Source: Vulcanimicrobium alpinum (lineage in GTDB: Bacteria; Vulcanimicrobiota; Vulcanimicrobiia; Vulcanimicrobiales; Vulcanimicrobiaceae). Taken from it: DNA of 64,000 nucleotides. Below are positions 26,319 through 35,048 of the stretch, piece after piece (within the stretch, counting starts at the first letter, position 1; every line of letters starts with the position of its first letter). A program made the position numbers and the translations under genes. The stretch covers positions 930,001 to 994,000 of the forward strand of contig NZ_AP025523.1 in NCBI RefSeq assembly GCF_027923555.1. Reading direction: 5' to 3'. The notes beneath the pieces were generated by a model. It worked only from the letters and a program-made list of their open reading frames with translations. It was not told where the DNA came from and did no database searches.

Positions 26319-26867
26319 CTAACGGGTGGCCTGACGCGCCGCGCGCAGGACCTGCACCGTCACCGGAGTGTTCGCCGGAATGGTGACGTTCTGCTTCGCG
26401 TTCTTCGCGTAGATGTAGCCGCCCGCGGCACCGAGCAGGCCTCCGGCGTTGGTGCCGAGCTTCTTGCCGATGATGTTGCCGACGATCATGCCGGCGACGG
26501 CGCCGCCGGCTTCGTTGACCGCATTCGACTTGGTGTTGACCTGCGCGCCGGTGATGCGGCCGTCGAGCGCGTACGTGTTCCCCGAACGGGTCTTGAGCGT
26601 GTCGGTGCAGACCTGCAGCTTCGCCGTGCGGCCCTGACCGGCGGCTTGGACATCGCAGACGTGCGCGTAGATCGTGGCGCCGGTGATGTTGTTGTCCTGC
26701 GAGTGCACGTCGGTGATGAGAACGCGCTGGCCCACGACCGCCGACTTGGAGTCGATGCTCTGGTTCATCGTGCCGACCAGGTTCGTCCCGGCCGAGACCT
26801 GGGCCGAGGCCGCCAGCGGCACGGCGGCGAGCGCGAACGCGGTGAGAAGGGTTGGAATGCGATTCAT
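26319..26867 (-). CDS. Exported protein with glycine-zipper-like segment
   Basis: 182 aa. Signal peptide MNRIPTLLTAFALAAVPLAA ends at ASA-Q. The mature part has a beta-rich N-terminus (VVGQRVLITDV, TIYAHVCDV, LQVCTDTLKT with two cysteines that could form a disulfide) and then a Gly-rich hydrophobic stretch (AGMIVGNIIGKKLGTNAGG) of the glycine-zipper kind found in outer-membrane-associated proteins, and a final strand VTIPANTPVTVQVL. Function unknown. It sits between queD and queE. Confidence 0.75.
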   Translation of the reverse strand: MNRIPTLLTAFALAAVPLAASAQVSAGTNLVGTMNQSIDSKSAVVGQRVLITDVHSQDNNITGATIYAHVCDVQAAGQGRTAKLQVCTDTLKTRSGNTYALDGRITGAQVNTKSNAVNEAGGAVAGMIVGNIIGKKLGTNAGGLLGAAGGYIYAKNAKQNVTIPANTPVTVQVLRAARQATR

Positions 26868-26971
26868 GATTGCGAAGATGCTCCTATCGATTAGCGAGGG
26901 GCCTACCGAGCCCTTACCCAGGCTCGCGGTGCTCCCCACCCCTGTTGAGAACGCGAGGAGCGACGGAAATC

Positions 26972-27349
26972 TCACCCGCCGCCGATGAGGGGGTCGCCTG
27001 AACGGAGGACGACGCAGGCGCTCCGCGTCTCCCACAGCGTGATCTGCTTGAGGCCGGGGAGATCGGGTGCGAGGTGCCGCCAGATCCACAGCGCGATGTG
27101 CTCCGCGGTCGGGTTGTCGATGAGTTCGTTGAGCGACCGGTGATCGAGCGCGTTGACAACCGATGTCTTGACGACGCGAGAGATCAGCTCGAAATCCTCG
27201 ATCATCCCGGCGGCCGGCCCGTCGGAGTGGAGCGGTCCGCTCACCGCGACCTCCAGACGGTACGAGTGACCGTGCAGGCGCGCGCACTTGCCCGGGTGAT
27301 GGGGGAGCACGTGCGCCGCCTCGAACGTGAACGCTTTGCGGATCTGCAC
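26972..27349 (-). CDS. queD: 6-carboxytetrahydropterin synthase
   Basis: 125 aa from GTG 27349 (VQIRKAFTFEAAHVLPHH); ATG 27388 would add a basic 13-residue tail. QueD converts dihydroneopterin triphosphate to 6-carboxytetrahydropterin. The zinc ligands are in FEAAH (H13) and LHGHS (H26, H28), with the catalytic Cys in GKCARLHGH (C22), and the ALDHRSLNEL and PTAEHIALWIW segments complete the T-fold. Length fits QueD. Confidence 0.9.
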   Translation of the reverse strand: MQIRKAFTFEAAHVLPHHPGKCARLHGHSYRLEVAVSGPLHSDGPAAGMIEDFELISRVVKTSVVNALDHRSLNELIDNPTAEHIALWIWRHLAPDLPGLKQITLWETRSACVVLRSGDPLIGGG

Positions 27350-27409
27350 GATCCGGCGTCTTCGCCGCCCGAGGGGACGTCGCCTCATCGCGTGGGAAAG
27401 GCATCGCTC

Positions 27410-28267
27410 GTGCGCACGAACCGTTCCCGCCTCGTCACGCAAATGCTCACCGGTCAGGTCGCCCCGCCGTCGCTGGGCTCCTCGCTCTACGAAGTCGGCG
27501 CCGACGGCGTGCCGCGCATCCTCCCCCAAGTCGGCGGGATCGCCCTCAACGTGCGGGTCGGCGACTCGGCGTTTGGCTTCGTCGCCGACCACATCGAACC
27601 GGCGGTCAGCGCGCATCATCCCGAGGAACGGGTGAACCGCGCGTTCTGCACCTTCGCCTGCGTCGGGAACGCCGCGACGGTGACGAGCGGCGAGGCGAAA
27701 GGCGCGCGCGGCGTGGTCACCGGCAAACACGGTGGCGTCGAGCACGTGATGATCGACTTCCCGCTCGACGTGCTCGAGCGGATGGAGTTCGGCGACCGCA
27801 TCCGCATCCGCGCCGTCGGCGTCGGGCTCGCCTTCGACGACGCCGGCGACGTGAAGATCTTCAACTGCGATCCCGATCTGCTGGAGAAACTCGTCGACCA
27901 CGACGACGACGCCCTCACCGTCGCGGTCACGACCGTCGTACCGGCGCGCGTGATGGGATCGGGTCTCGGGCGGCAGACCGTCGCGCGCGGCGACTACGAC
28001 ATCCAATGCTTCGATCCCGACGTCGTGGCGCAGCACGGGCTCGACAAGATCCGGCTCGGCGACATCGTGGCGATCGTCGATGCCGACAACACGTTCGGCC
28101 GCACGTTCCGCAACGGCGCGGTGACGATCGGCGTCGTCTCGCACGGCGCGTCGTTCCTCGCCGGCCACGGGCCGGGCGTCACGACGCTGATGACGTCGGC
28201 GTCCGGCAGCATCATGACGCGCATCGACGCCGCCGCGAACCTCGCGACGATCCTCGCGCTGCCCTGA
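27410..28267 (+). CDS. DUF4438-family protein
   Basis: 285 aa from GTG 27410 (VRTNRSRLVTQMLTGQV) with GGAAAGG 9 nt upstream; GTG 27392 is an alternative start. The whole length resembles DUF4438 (Thermotoga TM1086-like) proteins: NAATVTSGEAKGARGVVTGK, FPLDVLERMEFGDRIRIRA, ARVMGSGLG and GAVTIGVVSHGASFLAGHGPG are recurrent segments. Biochemical role of this family is not established. Divergent from queD with about 60 bp between starts. Confidence 0.78.
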   Translation: MRTNRSRLVTQMLTGQVAPPSLGSSLYEVGADGVPRILPQVGGIALNVRVGDSAFGFVADHIEPAVSAHHPEERVNRAFCTFACVGNAATVTSGEAKGARGVVTGKHGGVEHVMIDFPLDVLERMEFGDRIRIRAVGVGLAFDDAGDVKIFNCDPDLLEKLVDHDDDALTVAVTTVVPARVMGSGLGRQTVARGDYDIQCFDPDVVAQHGLDKIRLGDIVAIVDADNTFGRTFRNGAVTIGVVSHGASFLAGHGPGVTTLMTSASGSIMTRIDAAANLATILALP

Positions 28268-28273
28268 CCGCGT

Positions 28274-29710
28274 TCAGCGCACGGAGGTGCGCTTGGGCGG
28301 GGTGCGGCGCAGGTGCAGCAGGTTGGTGCGGTAGTCGAACCAGAGTTCGTCGCCGCGCAGCAGATCGGTGCCGACGATGCCGTCGATGTCGTCGGTTCCG
28401 AGATCGGCGTTCGCGACGTCGGCGATCGCGTCGCGCGTGACCAGGCCGCCGAGGTCGAAGGAGGGGATGCGCGCCGCTTCGGCGCTAGTGTAGCCGCCCA
28501 TCCCCCGCAGGTGCGTCGGCGCGCCGCTGCGGTCGGGCGCAAAGTCGGCCCGTTCGGCGAACGCAGTTTCGAAGATGCTGCGGTTGGCGCCGGTGTCGAT
28601 CACGACGCGGCCGCTCCCCGTGCCGACGCGCATCCGCACGGCCGGGGTCTTGTCGTCGAGGGCGACCGGGATCGTGCTCGCGTCGGCGGGCGCGCGGAAA
28701 CGCTCCGGAACGATCGCCTCGACGATCTCGCGATCGAGGTTGACGTGCACGACGGCGTCGGCGAAGAAGTCGAAACCGAGCAGGCCCATCACGCGCGTAC
28801 GCTCGTCGGGTCGGAACGGGATGGTCACGACGCGGCTCACGACGTTGCGCATCCGTAAGCCGCCGATCGTCATCTGCGGCACGATCGTCGTCGATTCGGG
28901 AAACGACCCCAGTGTCGAGCCGATTCGCGCACCGAGCCGTTCGAGACCCTGCTGCTCGAGGACGGCCGGATCGAGGACGATCCCCGCGGCGCCCGAGTCG
29001 AGCAAGAAATCGTACGCGCCGCGGCCGACGATGACGCGCACGATCGCCAGACCGTTCACCATCCGCACCGGGAGCCGGACCGCCGTCTGCTTCTCCGGGA
29101 ACTCCAGAACGCGGCGCGAGGCGGGGATCTCGACGTCGCGCGGGTCGGGCGTCGCGTCGAGCATGCGCGTGACGAGGATCTGTTCGCGCTCGTTGCCGAG
29201 CGAGTCGACGGTGCGGACGCGCGAGGGTTCGGGGACGCCTTCGACGAGGCGGTAATCGTCGTAACTCGTCGTATAGCGCCGGCGGCGCGCGATCCACTCC
29301 TTGCGCGTGAGAAAGCCGGTGCGCTTGTCGATGTAGAGCCACACGCGGCGGCCGCCGGGCGGATTGACCTCGACCACGTAGGAGTTCGTGCCGAGCGAGT
29401 CGCCCAGTAGGCGCACGTCGCGGTCGTCGCCGGCGTCGAGAAAGGCGCGATCGCTGACCTGGTCGCGCGCGTCGTGGACGCCGGGGTAGGTAAAGACGAT
29501 CCCGTTGCGGTTCTTCTCCCAGTGCACGCCGCGCACGACGCCGCGCTCGTAGGTGAGCGGCCCGAGCGTCGTGATCTCGCGGACGTCGTGGCCGAGCCGA
29601 TTCAGCTTGAACGCGCCGACGGTCCCGTCTTGAAAGAGCCGCCAGTCTTCCTCGACCGTCGCCGCCCGGGAATGCTCGTGCGGATGCGCGCGGTCGTACA
29701 GGGCGCGCAC
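28274..29710 (-). CDS. Secreted retropepsin-like aspartyl protease, two domains
   Basis: 478 aa from GTG 29710, but a signal peptide (RRAATALLTALVVVVSIPARA) is encoded in frame just upstream, between about 29827 and 29765, without any ATG, GTG or TTG before it. So the true start probably lies further up (around 29848, perhaps a rare start codon) or the start was lost. An N-terminal lipoprotein-carrier-like region (VWLYIDKRTGFLTRKEW, YDDYRLVEGV) is followed by two aspartyl protease motifs, FLLDSGAAGIVLD and VVIDTGANRSIF, each the DS/TG of a retropepsin half. It begins right after the E2 gene stop. Confidence 0.75.
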   Translation of the reverse strand: MRALYDRAHPHEHSRAATVEEDWRLFQDGTVGAFKLNRLGHDVREITTLGPLTYERGVVRGVHWEKNRNGIVFTYPGVHDARDQVSDRAFLDAGDDRDVRLLGDSLGTNSYVVEVNPPGGRRVWLYIDKRTGFLTRKEWIARRRRYTTSYDDYRLVEGVPEPSRVRTVDSLGNEREQILVTRMLDATPDPRDVEIPASRRVLEFPEKQTAVRLPVRMVNGLAIVRVIVGRGAYDFLLDSGAAGIVLDPAVLEQQGLERLGARIGSTLGSFPESTTIVPQMTIGGLRMRNVVSRVVTIPFRPDERTRVMGLLGFDFFADAVVHVNLDREIVEAIVPERFRAPADASTIPVALDDKTPAVRMRVGTGSGRVVIDTGANRSIFETAFAERADFAPDRSGAPTHLRGMGGYTSAEAARIPSFDLGGLVTRDAIADVANADLGTDDIDGIVGTDLLRGDELWFDYRTNLLHLRRTPPKRTSVR

Positions 29711-29838
29711 GCGCGCTAGCGTCGCGCTCGACGGGATGATGCCGCCCGGTTCGTCGTCGATCGCCGCCCGCGCCGGGATGCTGACGACGACAACGAGCGC
29801 GGTGAGCAGCGCGGTCGCTGCCCGCCGCGTGCGATACG

Positions 29839-31278
29839 CTAGAGCGATCCCGTCGGACCCATCGCTTCGAGCCGCTCCTTCAGATCAGAGAGAAAACCGC
29901 TCGCGACCGCGCCGTCGACGACACGGTGGTCGAGCGACATGCAGACGTTCATCATCGAGCGGACCGCGATCGAATCGTCGACGCGCACGACGGGACGCTT
30001 CACCACGGCTTCCGTGGTGACGATCCCCGTCTGACCCGGGACGAGGATCGGCGCCGAGAGGATCGCACCGTTCGCGCCGGTGTTGTTCACCGTGAACGTG
30101 CCGCCGGCGAGATCGTCGGCGCCGAGCTTGTTGCGGCGGGCCTTGTCGATCAGCTCGCCCGCCGCGAGCGCGATTCCCTTGATCGACAATTGATCGGCAT
30201 GGCGGATCACCGGTACGACGAGGTTGGATTCCGCTGCGATCGCGATCCCGACGTTGACGTCGCGGTGCACAGCGATCCCTTCGTCGGTGAACGACGAGTT
30301 CATCAGCGGGAACGCCGCGAGCGACTCGACGACGGCGCGGATGAAGAAGGGTAGGAGCGTGAGCTTCACGCCGTACGCGCGCTCGAACGCGTCCTTCTCG
30401 CGCGCGCGCCACCTCCACACGTTGGTGACGTCGACTTCGACCATCGTCCACGCATGCGGCGCGGTGTGCTTCGATTCGACCATTCGCTGCGCGATGATGC
30501 GCCGCGCCTGCGTGAGTGGGATCAGCTCGCCGGGCTGCGCGGTGCCGTACGTCGGTTTCGCGGACGCGGGCCTGGGAGGCGCGGCCGTCGCCGGCGCGGC
30601 GGCCGCGGTGAACTCCGGATTGTCGGCGCTGATCGTCGCCGCGACGCCGGCGCTCGGGCCGGCCTGCGCGGCGGCGAGGATGTCGTTGGCGGTGATGCGG
30701 CCGTGATCGCCCGTCCCGCGGACGTGCGCCAAATCGACGCGGTGTTCGCGCGCCAAGCGGCGCACGGCGGGCGAGGTGCGCACGCCGGCGTCACCCGGCG
30801 CTTGTCGAACGTCACCCTGAGCTTGTCGAAGGGCCGAGGCTCCGTTGCTCGCAGCCGACGGCGGAGCGTTGAACGACGCCGAGGGTACGCCCATGTTGCC
30901 GCCCGGCACCGGATCGGTCGCGCCCTGACGGTTCGCCTCGGCGGAGTGCGTCGGCGTCGCGTACGGCGCGGCAACCTGTTCCGAGGGCGAACCGCTCGCC
31001 GCCGGCGTCGACACGTCGTCTTGAGCTTGTCGAGGAGCGACGACTTCGTCGATGATGGCGATCGGCGCGCCGGTGGGAACCGTCTCGCCTTCCTTCGCGA
31101 TCAGTTCGCGGATGATGCCGGTGACCGGCGCGGGGACTTCCGCGTTGACCTTGTCGGTCGACACCTCGACGAACGCTTCGTATTTTTCAACGGAGTCGCC
31201 GGGTTTCTTGAGCCACTGCGCGACGGTCCCTTCCGTGACCGTCTCGCCGAGCTGCGGCATCGTGATCGTCGTCGCCAT
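29839..31278 (-). CDS. 2-oxoacid dehydrogenase E2 (dihydrolipoyl acyltransferase)
   Basis: 479 aa from ATG 31278. N-terminal lipoyl domain with the lipoylated Lys in VSTDKVNAEV (K43), an Ala/Pro-rich linker (~80-165), an E3/E1-binding segment (RTSPAVRRLAREHRVDLA), a second linker and the catalytic acyltransferase domain ending in SLDHRVVDGAVASGFL with H451 and D455. It carries acyl groups from E1 to CoA. The first linker includes repeat-derived RQAQ segments (see the repeats at 30800 and 31022). E1beta stops 2 nt upstream. No E3 gene is in the window. Confidence 0.93.
   Translation of the reverse strand: MATTITMPQLGETVTEGTVAQWLKKPGDSVEKYEAFVEVSTDKVNAEVPAPVTGIIRELIAKEGETVPTGAPIAIIDEVVAPRQAQDDVSTPAASGSPSEQVAAPYATPTHSAEANRQGATDPVPGGNMGVPSASFNAPPSAASNGASALRQAQGDVRQAPGDAGVRTSPAVRRLAREHRVDLAHVRGTGDHGRITANDILAAAQAGPSAGVAATISADNPEFTAAAAPATAAPPRPASAKPTYGTAQPGELIPLTQARRIIAQRMVESKHTAPHAWTMVEVDVTNVWRWRAREKDAFERAYGVKLTLLPFFIRAVVESLAAFPLMNSSFTDEGIAVHRDVNVGIAIAAESNLVVPVIRHADQLSIKGIALAAGELIDKARRNKLGADDLAGGTFTVNNTGANGAILSAPILVPGQTGIVTTEAVVKRPVVRVDDSIAVRSMMNVCMSLDHRVVDGAVASGFLSDLKERLEAMGPTGSL
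30800..30833. repeat. Interspersed repeat copy inside E2 linker
   Basis: GCTTGTCGAA occurs at 30800-30809 and again at 30821-30830, the second inside GTCACCCTGAGCTTGTCGAA. The reverse complement (TTCGACAAGCTCAGGGTGAC) is a short repeat familiar from many high-GC genomes, usually intergenic. Here it is translated as part of the flexible linker. Confidence 0.6.
31021..31035. repeat. Second, partial copy of the GAGCTTGTCGA repeat
   Basis: TGAGCTTGTCGA at 31022-31033 is identical to 30818-30829. It lies at the start of the same E2 linker, directly after the lipoyl domain, and encodes RQAQDD in frame. Confidence 0.55.
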
Positions 31279-31280
31279 GG

Positions 31281-32291
31281 CTAGAACTTCGCCAGCGAGC
31301 GCATCGCCTCGACCATCGCATCGGTGGAGATCATGAACTCTTCTTCGAGCGGCAGGGCGTAGCCCATCGCGGGGACGTCGGGGCCGCACAGGCGGCGGAT
31401 CGGTGCATCGAGGTCGAACAGCGCTTCTTCGGCGACCATCGCGCTGATCTCCGCGCCGATCCCGCCGAACTTGTTGTCTTCGTGGATGATGAGCAGCTTG
31501 CGCGTTTTGCGCACGCTCTCGAGGATCGTCGTCTTGTCCATCGGCCGGATCGAACGCAGATCGATCACTTCGACCGAGACGCCTTCCCCTTCGAGCCGGT
31601 TCGCCGCGTCGAGCGCCTGATGCAGGTTGTAGCCGTACGACACCACCGAGACGTCGCGCCCGGTTTTCTTCACGTCGGCCTTGCCGATCGGGATCGTGTA
31701 GTAGCCGCACGGGACCTCGCCCTTGACGCTGCGGTACGTCTTCTTGTGTTCGAGGAAGAGCACCGGATCGGGGCACTCGATCGCCGCGTTCAGCAGACCC
31801 TTGATGTCGGCCGGCGTCGACGGCGCCAGAATCGTCAGTCCCGGCACGTGATAGAAAAGCGCCTCGATCGAGACCGAGTGCGAAAGCGCGCCGCGGACGC
31901 CGCCGCCGTATGGGGTGCGGATCACCAGCGGGCACGTGTAGTCGCCGTTGGAGCGGTAGCGCGTCTTCGCCGCTTCGCCGACGATCTGGTTGAACGCCGG
32001 ATAGATGAAGTCGGCGAACTGGATCTCGGCGATCGGCCGCAGCCCTTCCATCGCCATCCCGATCGCGACGCCGACGATCGAGGCTTCGGCGAGCGGCGTG
32101 TCGATGATGCGCTCGGGTCCGAACTCCTCGAAAAACCCTTTGGTGATGAGGAAGACGTTGCCGCGCGATCCGACGTCCTCGCCCATGATGAGCACGCGCT
32201 CGTCGCGCGCGAGCGCGTCGTGCAGGGTCGTGCGCACGGCTTCGACGTTGGTCATGACCGACGTGCCGGTCTGCTGTTCGGTGGCGGTCAT
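31281..32291 (-). CDS. 2-oxoacid dehydrogenase E1 beta subunit
   Basis: 336 aa, the usual size for transketolase-like beta subunits of branched-chain or pyruvate dehydrogenase. Segments EDVGSRGNVFLITKGF, DTPLAEASIVGVAIGMA, ADFIYPAFNQIVGEAAKTRYR and RTPYGGGVRGALSHSVS are the expected TPP-fold and subunit-interface regions. Start ATG 32291 is 7 nt past the E1alpha stop. Whether the complex acts on branched-chain 2-oxoacids or pyruvate cannot be settled from sequence; the alpha2beta2 layout and E1alpha sequence lean to the branched-chain type. Confidence 0.92.
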   Translation of the reverse strand: MTATEQQTGTSVMTNVEAVRTTLHDALARDERVLIMGEDVGSRGNVFLITKGFFEEFGPERIIDTPLAEASIVGVAIGMAMEGLRPIAEIQFADFIYPAFNQIVGEAAKTRYRSNGDYTCPLVIRTPYGGGVRGALSHSVSIEALFYHVPGLTILAPSTPADIKGLLNAAIECPDPVLFLEHKKTYRSVKGEVPCGYYTIPIGKADVKKTGRDVSVVSYGYNLHQALDAANRLEGEGVSVEVIDLRSIRPMDKTTILESVRKTRKLLIIHEDNKFGGIGAEISAMVAEEALFDLDAPIRRLCGPDVPAMGYALPLEEEFMISTDAMVEAMRSLAKF

Positions 32292-32298
32292 GCGGGGG

Positions 32299-33330
32299 CT
32301 ACTCCTGCCACGGGCGATAGTCGCCCGCGACGACGTTCGTGTAGAGGGTATCGGGGGCCGGATACGGCTGGGCTTCGGCGGCGTCCGTTGCTTCGTTCGT
32401 CTCGCGCAGCACGTCGTTGCGCAGTTTCTTCGCGGCGGCCGCGTCGATGATCCCCGCGGCGATCAGGCGTTCTTCGAAGCGCGGGACGGGATCGTGCTTG
32501 CGCTGTTCTTCGACTTGATGGCGGTCGCGGTAAGTGCGGTCGTCGTCGTCCGTCGAGTGCGAGAGGAAGCGGTAGCACTTCGCCTCGACGATCGACGGGC
32601 CGCCGCCGGAGCGCGCGCGTTCCATCGCCGCGTGCACGGCGCGATAGGTCGCGACCGGATCGGTGCCGTCGCAGACGGTCCCGGGGATCCCGTAGCCCGC
32701 GGCCTTGTCGGCGACGTTTGCGACGCGCATCTGCATCGTCTGCGGCGTCGAGATCGCCCACTGGTTGTTCTCGACCAGGAACACGATCGGGAGGGTGTGG
32801 ACCGACGCGTAGTTGACCGCCTCGTGCCACTCGCCTTGCGAGGTCGCGCCTTCGCCGGTCGGGCACAGCACCGCGCGCCCGCTCTCCTTGCGATAGCGGA
32901 AGGCCGCCGCGATCCCGGTCGCATGGGTGCAATGGCCGGCGATGATCGACGAGATCGACGCGACGCCGAGTTCGTGGTTCGTGTAGTGGTTGGGGAACTG
33001 GCGGCCGCCGTTGCGATCCGTCTGCCGCGCGAACAGCGAGGAGAGGATCTCGAACGGCGACATCCCGACGCCCAGCGCCAGACCGAGATCGCGGTAGTAG
33101 GGCACCAGGACGTCGCGTCCGCGCCGGAAGGCCATCGCCGCGCCCGACTGCACCGCTTCATGTCCCTCGGAGCCCAGCGCGAAGGGGATCTTGCCCTGGC
33201 GGTTGAGCTGGAAGCCGCGGTTGTCGAGCTGCCGCTGGAGCAGCATGTTGCGAAGGATCGCGGTGAGCTGCTCGTCGGACAGGCCGGCGCGCTCGAGTTC
33301 CGGACCGCGCGCGGTCGTGGTTTTCGCCAT
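32299..33330 (-). CDS. 2-oxoacid dehydrogenase E1 alpha subunit
   Basis: 343 aa from ATG 33330; upstream in-frame sequence is Arg-rich and not homologous. It decarboxylates the 2-oxoacid with thiamine diphosphate. The TPP motif starts at GEGATSQGEWHEAVNYA and ends with NNQWAIS; FLSHSTDDDDRTYR is the phosphorylation-loop region of the alpha subunits. First gene of the E1alpha-E1beta-E2 operon, with a 134-bp gap to the divergent acyl-CoA ligase, which must hold both promoters. Confidence 0.92.
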   Translation of the reverse strand: MAKTTTARGPELERAGLSDEQLTAILRNMLLQRQLDNRGFQLNRQGKIPFALGSEGHEAVQSGAAMAFRRGRDVLVPYYRDLGLALGVGMSPFEILSSLFARQTDRNGGRQFPNHYTNHELGVASISSIIAGHCTHATGIAAAFRYRKESGRAVLCPTGEGATSQGEWHEAVNYASVHTLPIVFLVENNQWAISTPQTMQMRVANVADKAAGYGIPGTVCDGTDPVATYRAVHAAMERARSGGGPSIVEAKCYRFLSHSTDDDDRTYRDRHQVEEQRKHDPVPRFEERLIAAGIIDAAAAKKLRNDVLRETNEATDAAEAQPYPAPDTLYTNVVAGDYRPWQE

Positions 33331-33464
33331 CGATTCGACCCCTGAAACGAGGAAGTGAGAACCGCGGATACTCGCGCGCGGAGCGCCGCGACTCCTGCGC
33401 CGCGCCGTTCGCACCGTCCCCGGGGACCCACAGGGCAACCGTGCGGGGAGTCCAAGGTTCCGGC

Positions 33465-35048
33465 ATGTCGAGTGATCGTATGACCAGCCCGGGCGACGCG
33501 GCGCGCCGTGACAGCGTCGGCGCGGGGCTGCGCCGGTCTGCGCTGCGGCGCGCCTCCGCGGTCGCGCTGCGCTTCGGCGATCGTACGTGGACGTACGCGG
33601 CGTTCGATCGCGCGGCGGATCGCATCGCGCGCGCCTTCGTCGCGGCGGGGCTGCGTCCGGGCGACCGCGTCGCGGCGTACGGCCGCAACTCGGACGCGTA
33701 CCTGCTGACGTGGTTCGGTGCGACGCGCGCGGGGCTCATCCACGTGCCGGTCAACTATGCGCTCCGTCCCGACGAACTCGGCTACATCGTGCGCCAGTCA
33801 GGCGCGTCGGCGCTCATCGCCGACGTCGCGCTGATGCCGAGCGTAAATGCCTGCACGGATGCCGCGCGGCTGGCGCTGCGCGGCACGTTCGCGGCCGGCG
33901 AGGGCGCGTTCGACGTCCTCGCCTTCGCGCAGGAGACGGCCGGCGACGACGCGCCGATCGATCTGGCGAACGGCGAAGGGATCGCGCAGATCCTCTACAC
34001 CTCCGGGACGACCGCGGACCCGAAGGGCGCGGTGATGACGCACGCGGCGTTCGCCGCGCACTACGCGAGCTGCATCGCCAGCGCCGACATGTTCGCGCAC
34101 GACCGGTCGCTCGACGCGCTGCCGCTCTATCACTCCGCGCAGATGCACGTCTTCATGAACCCGCATCTCCAGCTCGGCGCCGAGTCGGTGCTGATCGAAG
34201 CGCCCGAGCCGGCGCTGGTGCTGCGGCTGATCGAAGAGCACCGCATCACGTCGTTCTTCGCGCCGCCGACGGTGTGGATCGCGCTGCTGCGCCACGACGA
34301 CTTCGACCGCCGCGACCTGCGCAGCCTCGAGCGCACCTATTACGGCGCCTCGATCATGCCGGTCCCGGTGCTCGAAGAACTGCGCCGCCGGCTTCCCGGC
34401 GCGCACGCCTACAATCTCTACGGGCAAAGCGAGATCGGGCCGCTCGCGACGGTGCTGCGGCCTGAGGAGCACGACGCGCGGCCAGCGTCGTGCGGACGGC
34501 CGGTGCTCAACGTCGAGACGCGGGTGGTCGACGAGGCGATGAACGACGTCGCGCCCGGGGGCGCGGGCGAGATCGTGCACCGTTCGCCGCAGCTGCTGCT
34601 GCGCTACTGGGACAAGCCCGAGGAGACGGCCGAGGCGTTTCGCGGCGACTGGTTTCATTCCGGCGACGTGGCGATTCGCGACGACGACGGCTATCTGTTC
34701 GTCGTCGACCGCACCAAGGACATCATCAACACCGGGGGCGTGACCGTCTCGAGCCGTGAAGTCGAGGAGGCGCTGTTCACGCATCCGAGCGTGTACGAGG
34801 TCGCGGTGATCGCCCTCCCCGACCCGCGTTGGGTCGAGGCGGTCACCGCGGTCGTCGCCGTACGGCCCGGGGCAGCGGTGAGCGAAGACGAGCTGATCGC
34901 GCACGCGCGCGGTACGCTCGCGCCGTTCAAAGTCCCTAAGCGCGTGCACTTCGTCGACGCGCTCCCGCGCAACACCGCCGGCAAACTCCTCAAACGCGAC
35001 CTCCGCGCAAAATACGCGTCACCCCTGATCCCGTCATCCCGAGGGTGA
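33465..35048 (+). CDS. Acyl-CoA synthetase (AMP-forming)
   Basis: 527 aa from ATG 33465; ATG 33480 is an alternative. ANL-family motifs: ILYTSGTTADPKGAVMTH, YNLYGQSEIGPL, GDWFHSGDVAIRDDDGYLFV, DIINTGGVTVSSREVEE and the end RNTAGKLLKRDLR with the catalytic Lys. The last residues (SPLIPSSRG) and the stop come from a CCCGTCATCCCGAGGGTGAC-type sequence, suggesting that a short repeat was captured at the 3' end. It is convergent with the next ligase gene, whose stop is at 35049, with no gap. Confidence 0.9.
   Translation: MSSDRMTSPGDAARRDSVGAGLRRSALRRASAVALRFGDRTWTYAAFDRAADRIARAFVAAGLRPGDRVAAYGRNSDAYLLTWFGATRAGLIHVPVNYALRPDELGYIVRQSGASALIADVALMPSVNACTDAARLALRGTFAAGEGAFDVLAFAQETAGDDAPIDLANGEGIAQILYTSGTTADPKGAVMTHAAFAAHYASCIASADMFAHDRSLDALPLYHSAQMHVFMNPHLQLGAESVLIEAPEPALVLRLIEEHRITSFFAPPTVWIALLRHDDFDRRDLRSLERTYYGASIMPVPVLEELRRRLPGAHAYNLYGQSEIGPLATVLRPEEHDARPASCGRPVLNVETRVVDEAMNDVAPGGAGEIVHRSPQLLLRYWDKPEETAEAFRGDWFHSGDVAIRDDDGYLFVVDRTKDIINTGGVTVSSREVEEALFTHPSVYEVAVIALPDPRWVEAVTAVVAVRPGAAVSEDELIAHARGTLAPFKVPKRVHFVDALPRNTAGKLLKRDLRAKYASPLIPSSRG
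35030..35048. repeat. GTCATCCCGAGGGTGAC-like element at gene end
   Basis: The stretch resembles the GTCATCCCGAG short repeats that recur in many bacterial genomes. It supplies the last residues and the TGA of the ligase gene and lies exactly at the junction of two convergent genes. Confidence 0.35.

Noticed and set aside
26972-28168. Queuosine gene read as a 398-residue protein
   Set aside because: The extra part is antisense to the DUF4438 gene; QueD homology covers only the last ~125 residues.
29839-31935. E2 with a longer N-terminus
   Set aside because: The extension is antisense/alternate frame of E1beta; the lipoyl domain begins at ATG 31278.
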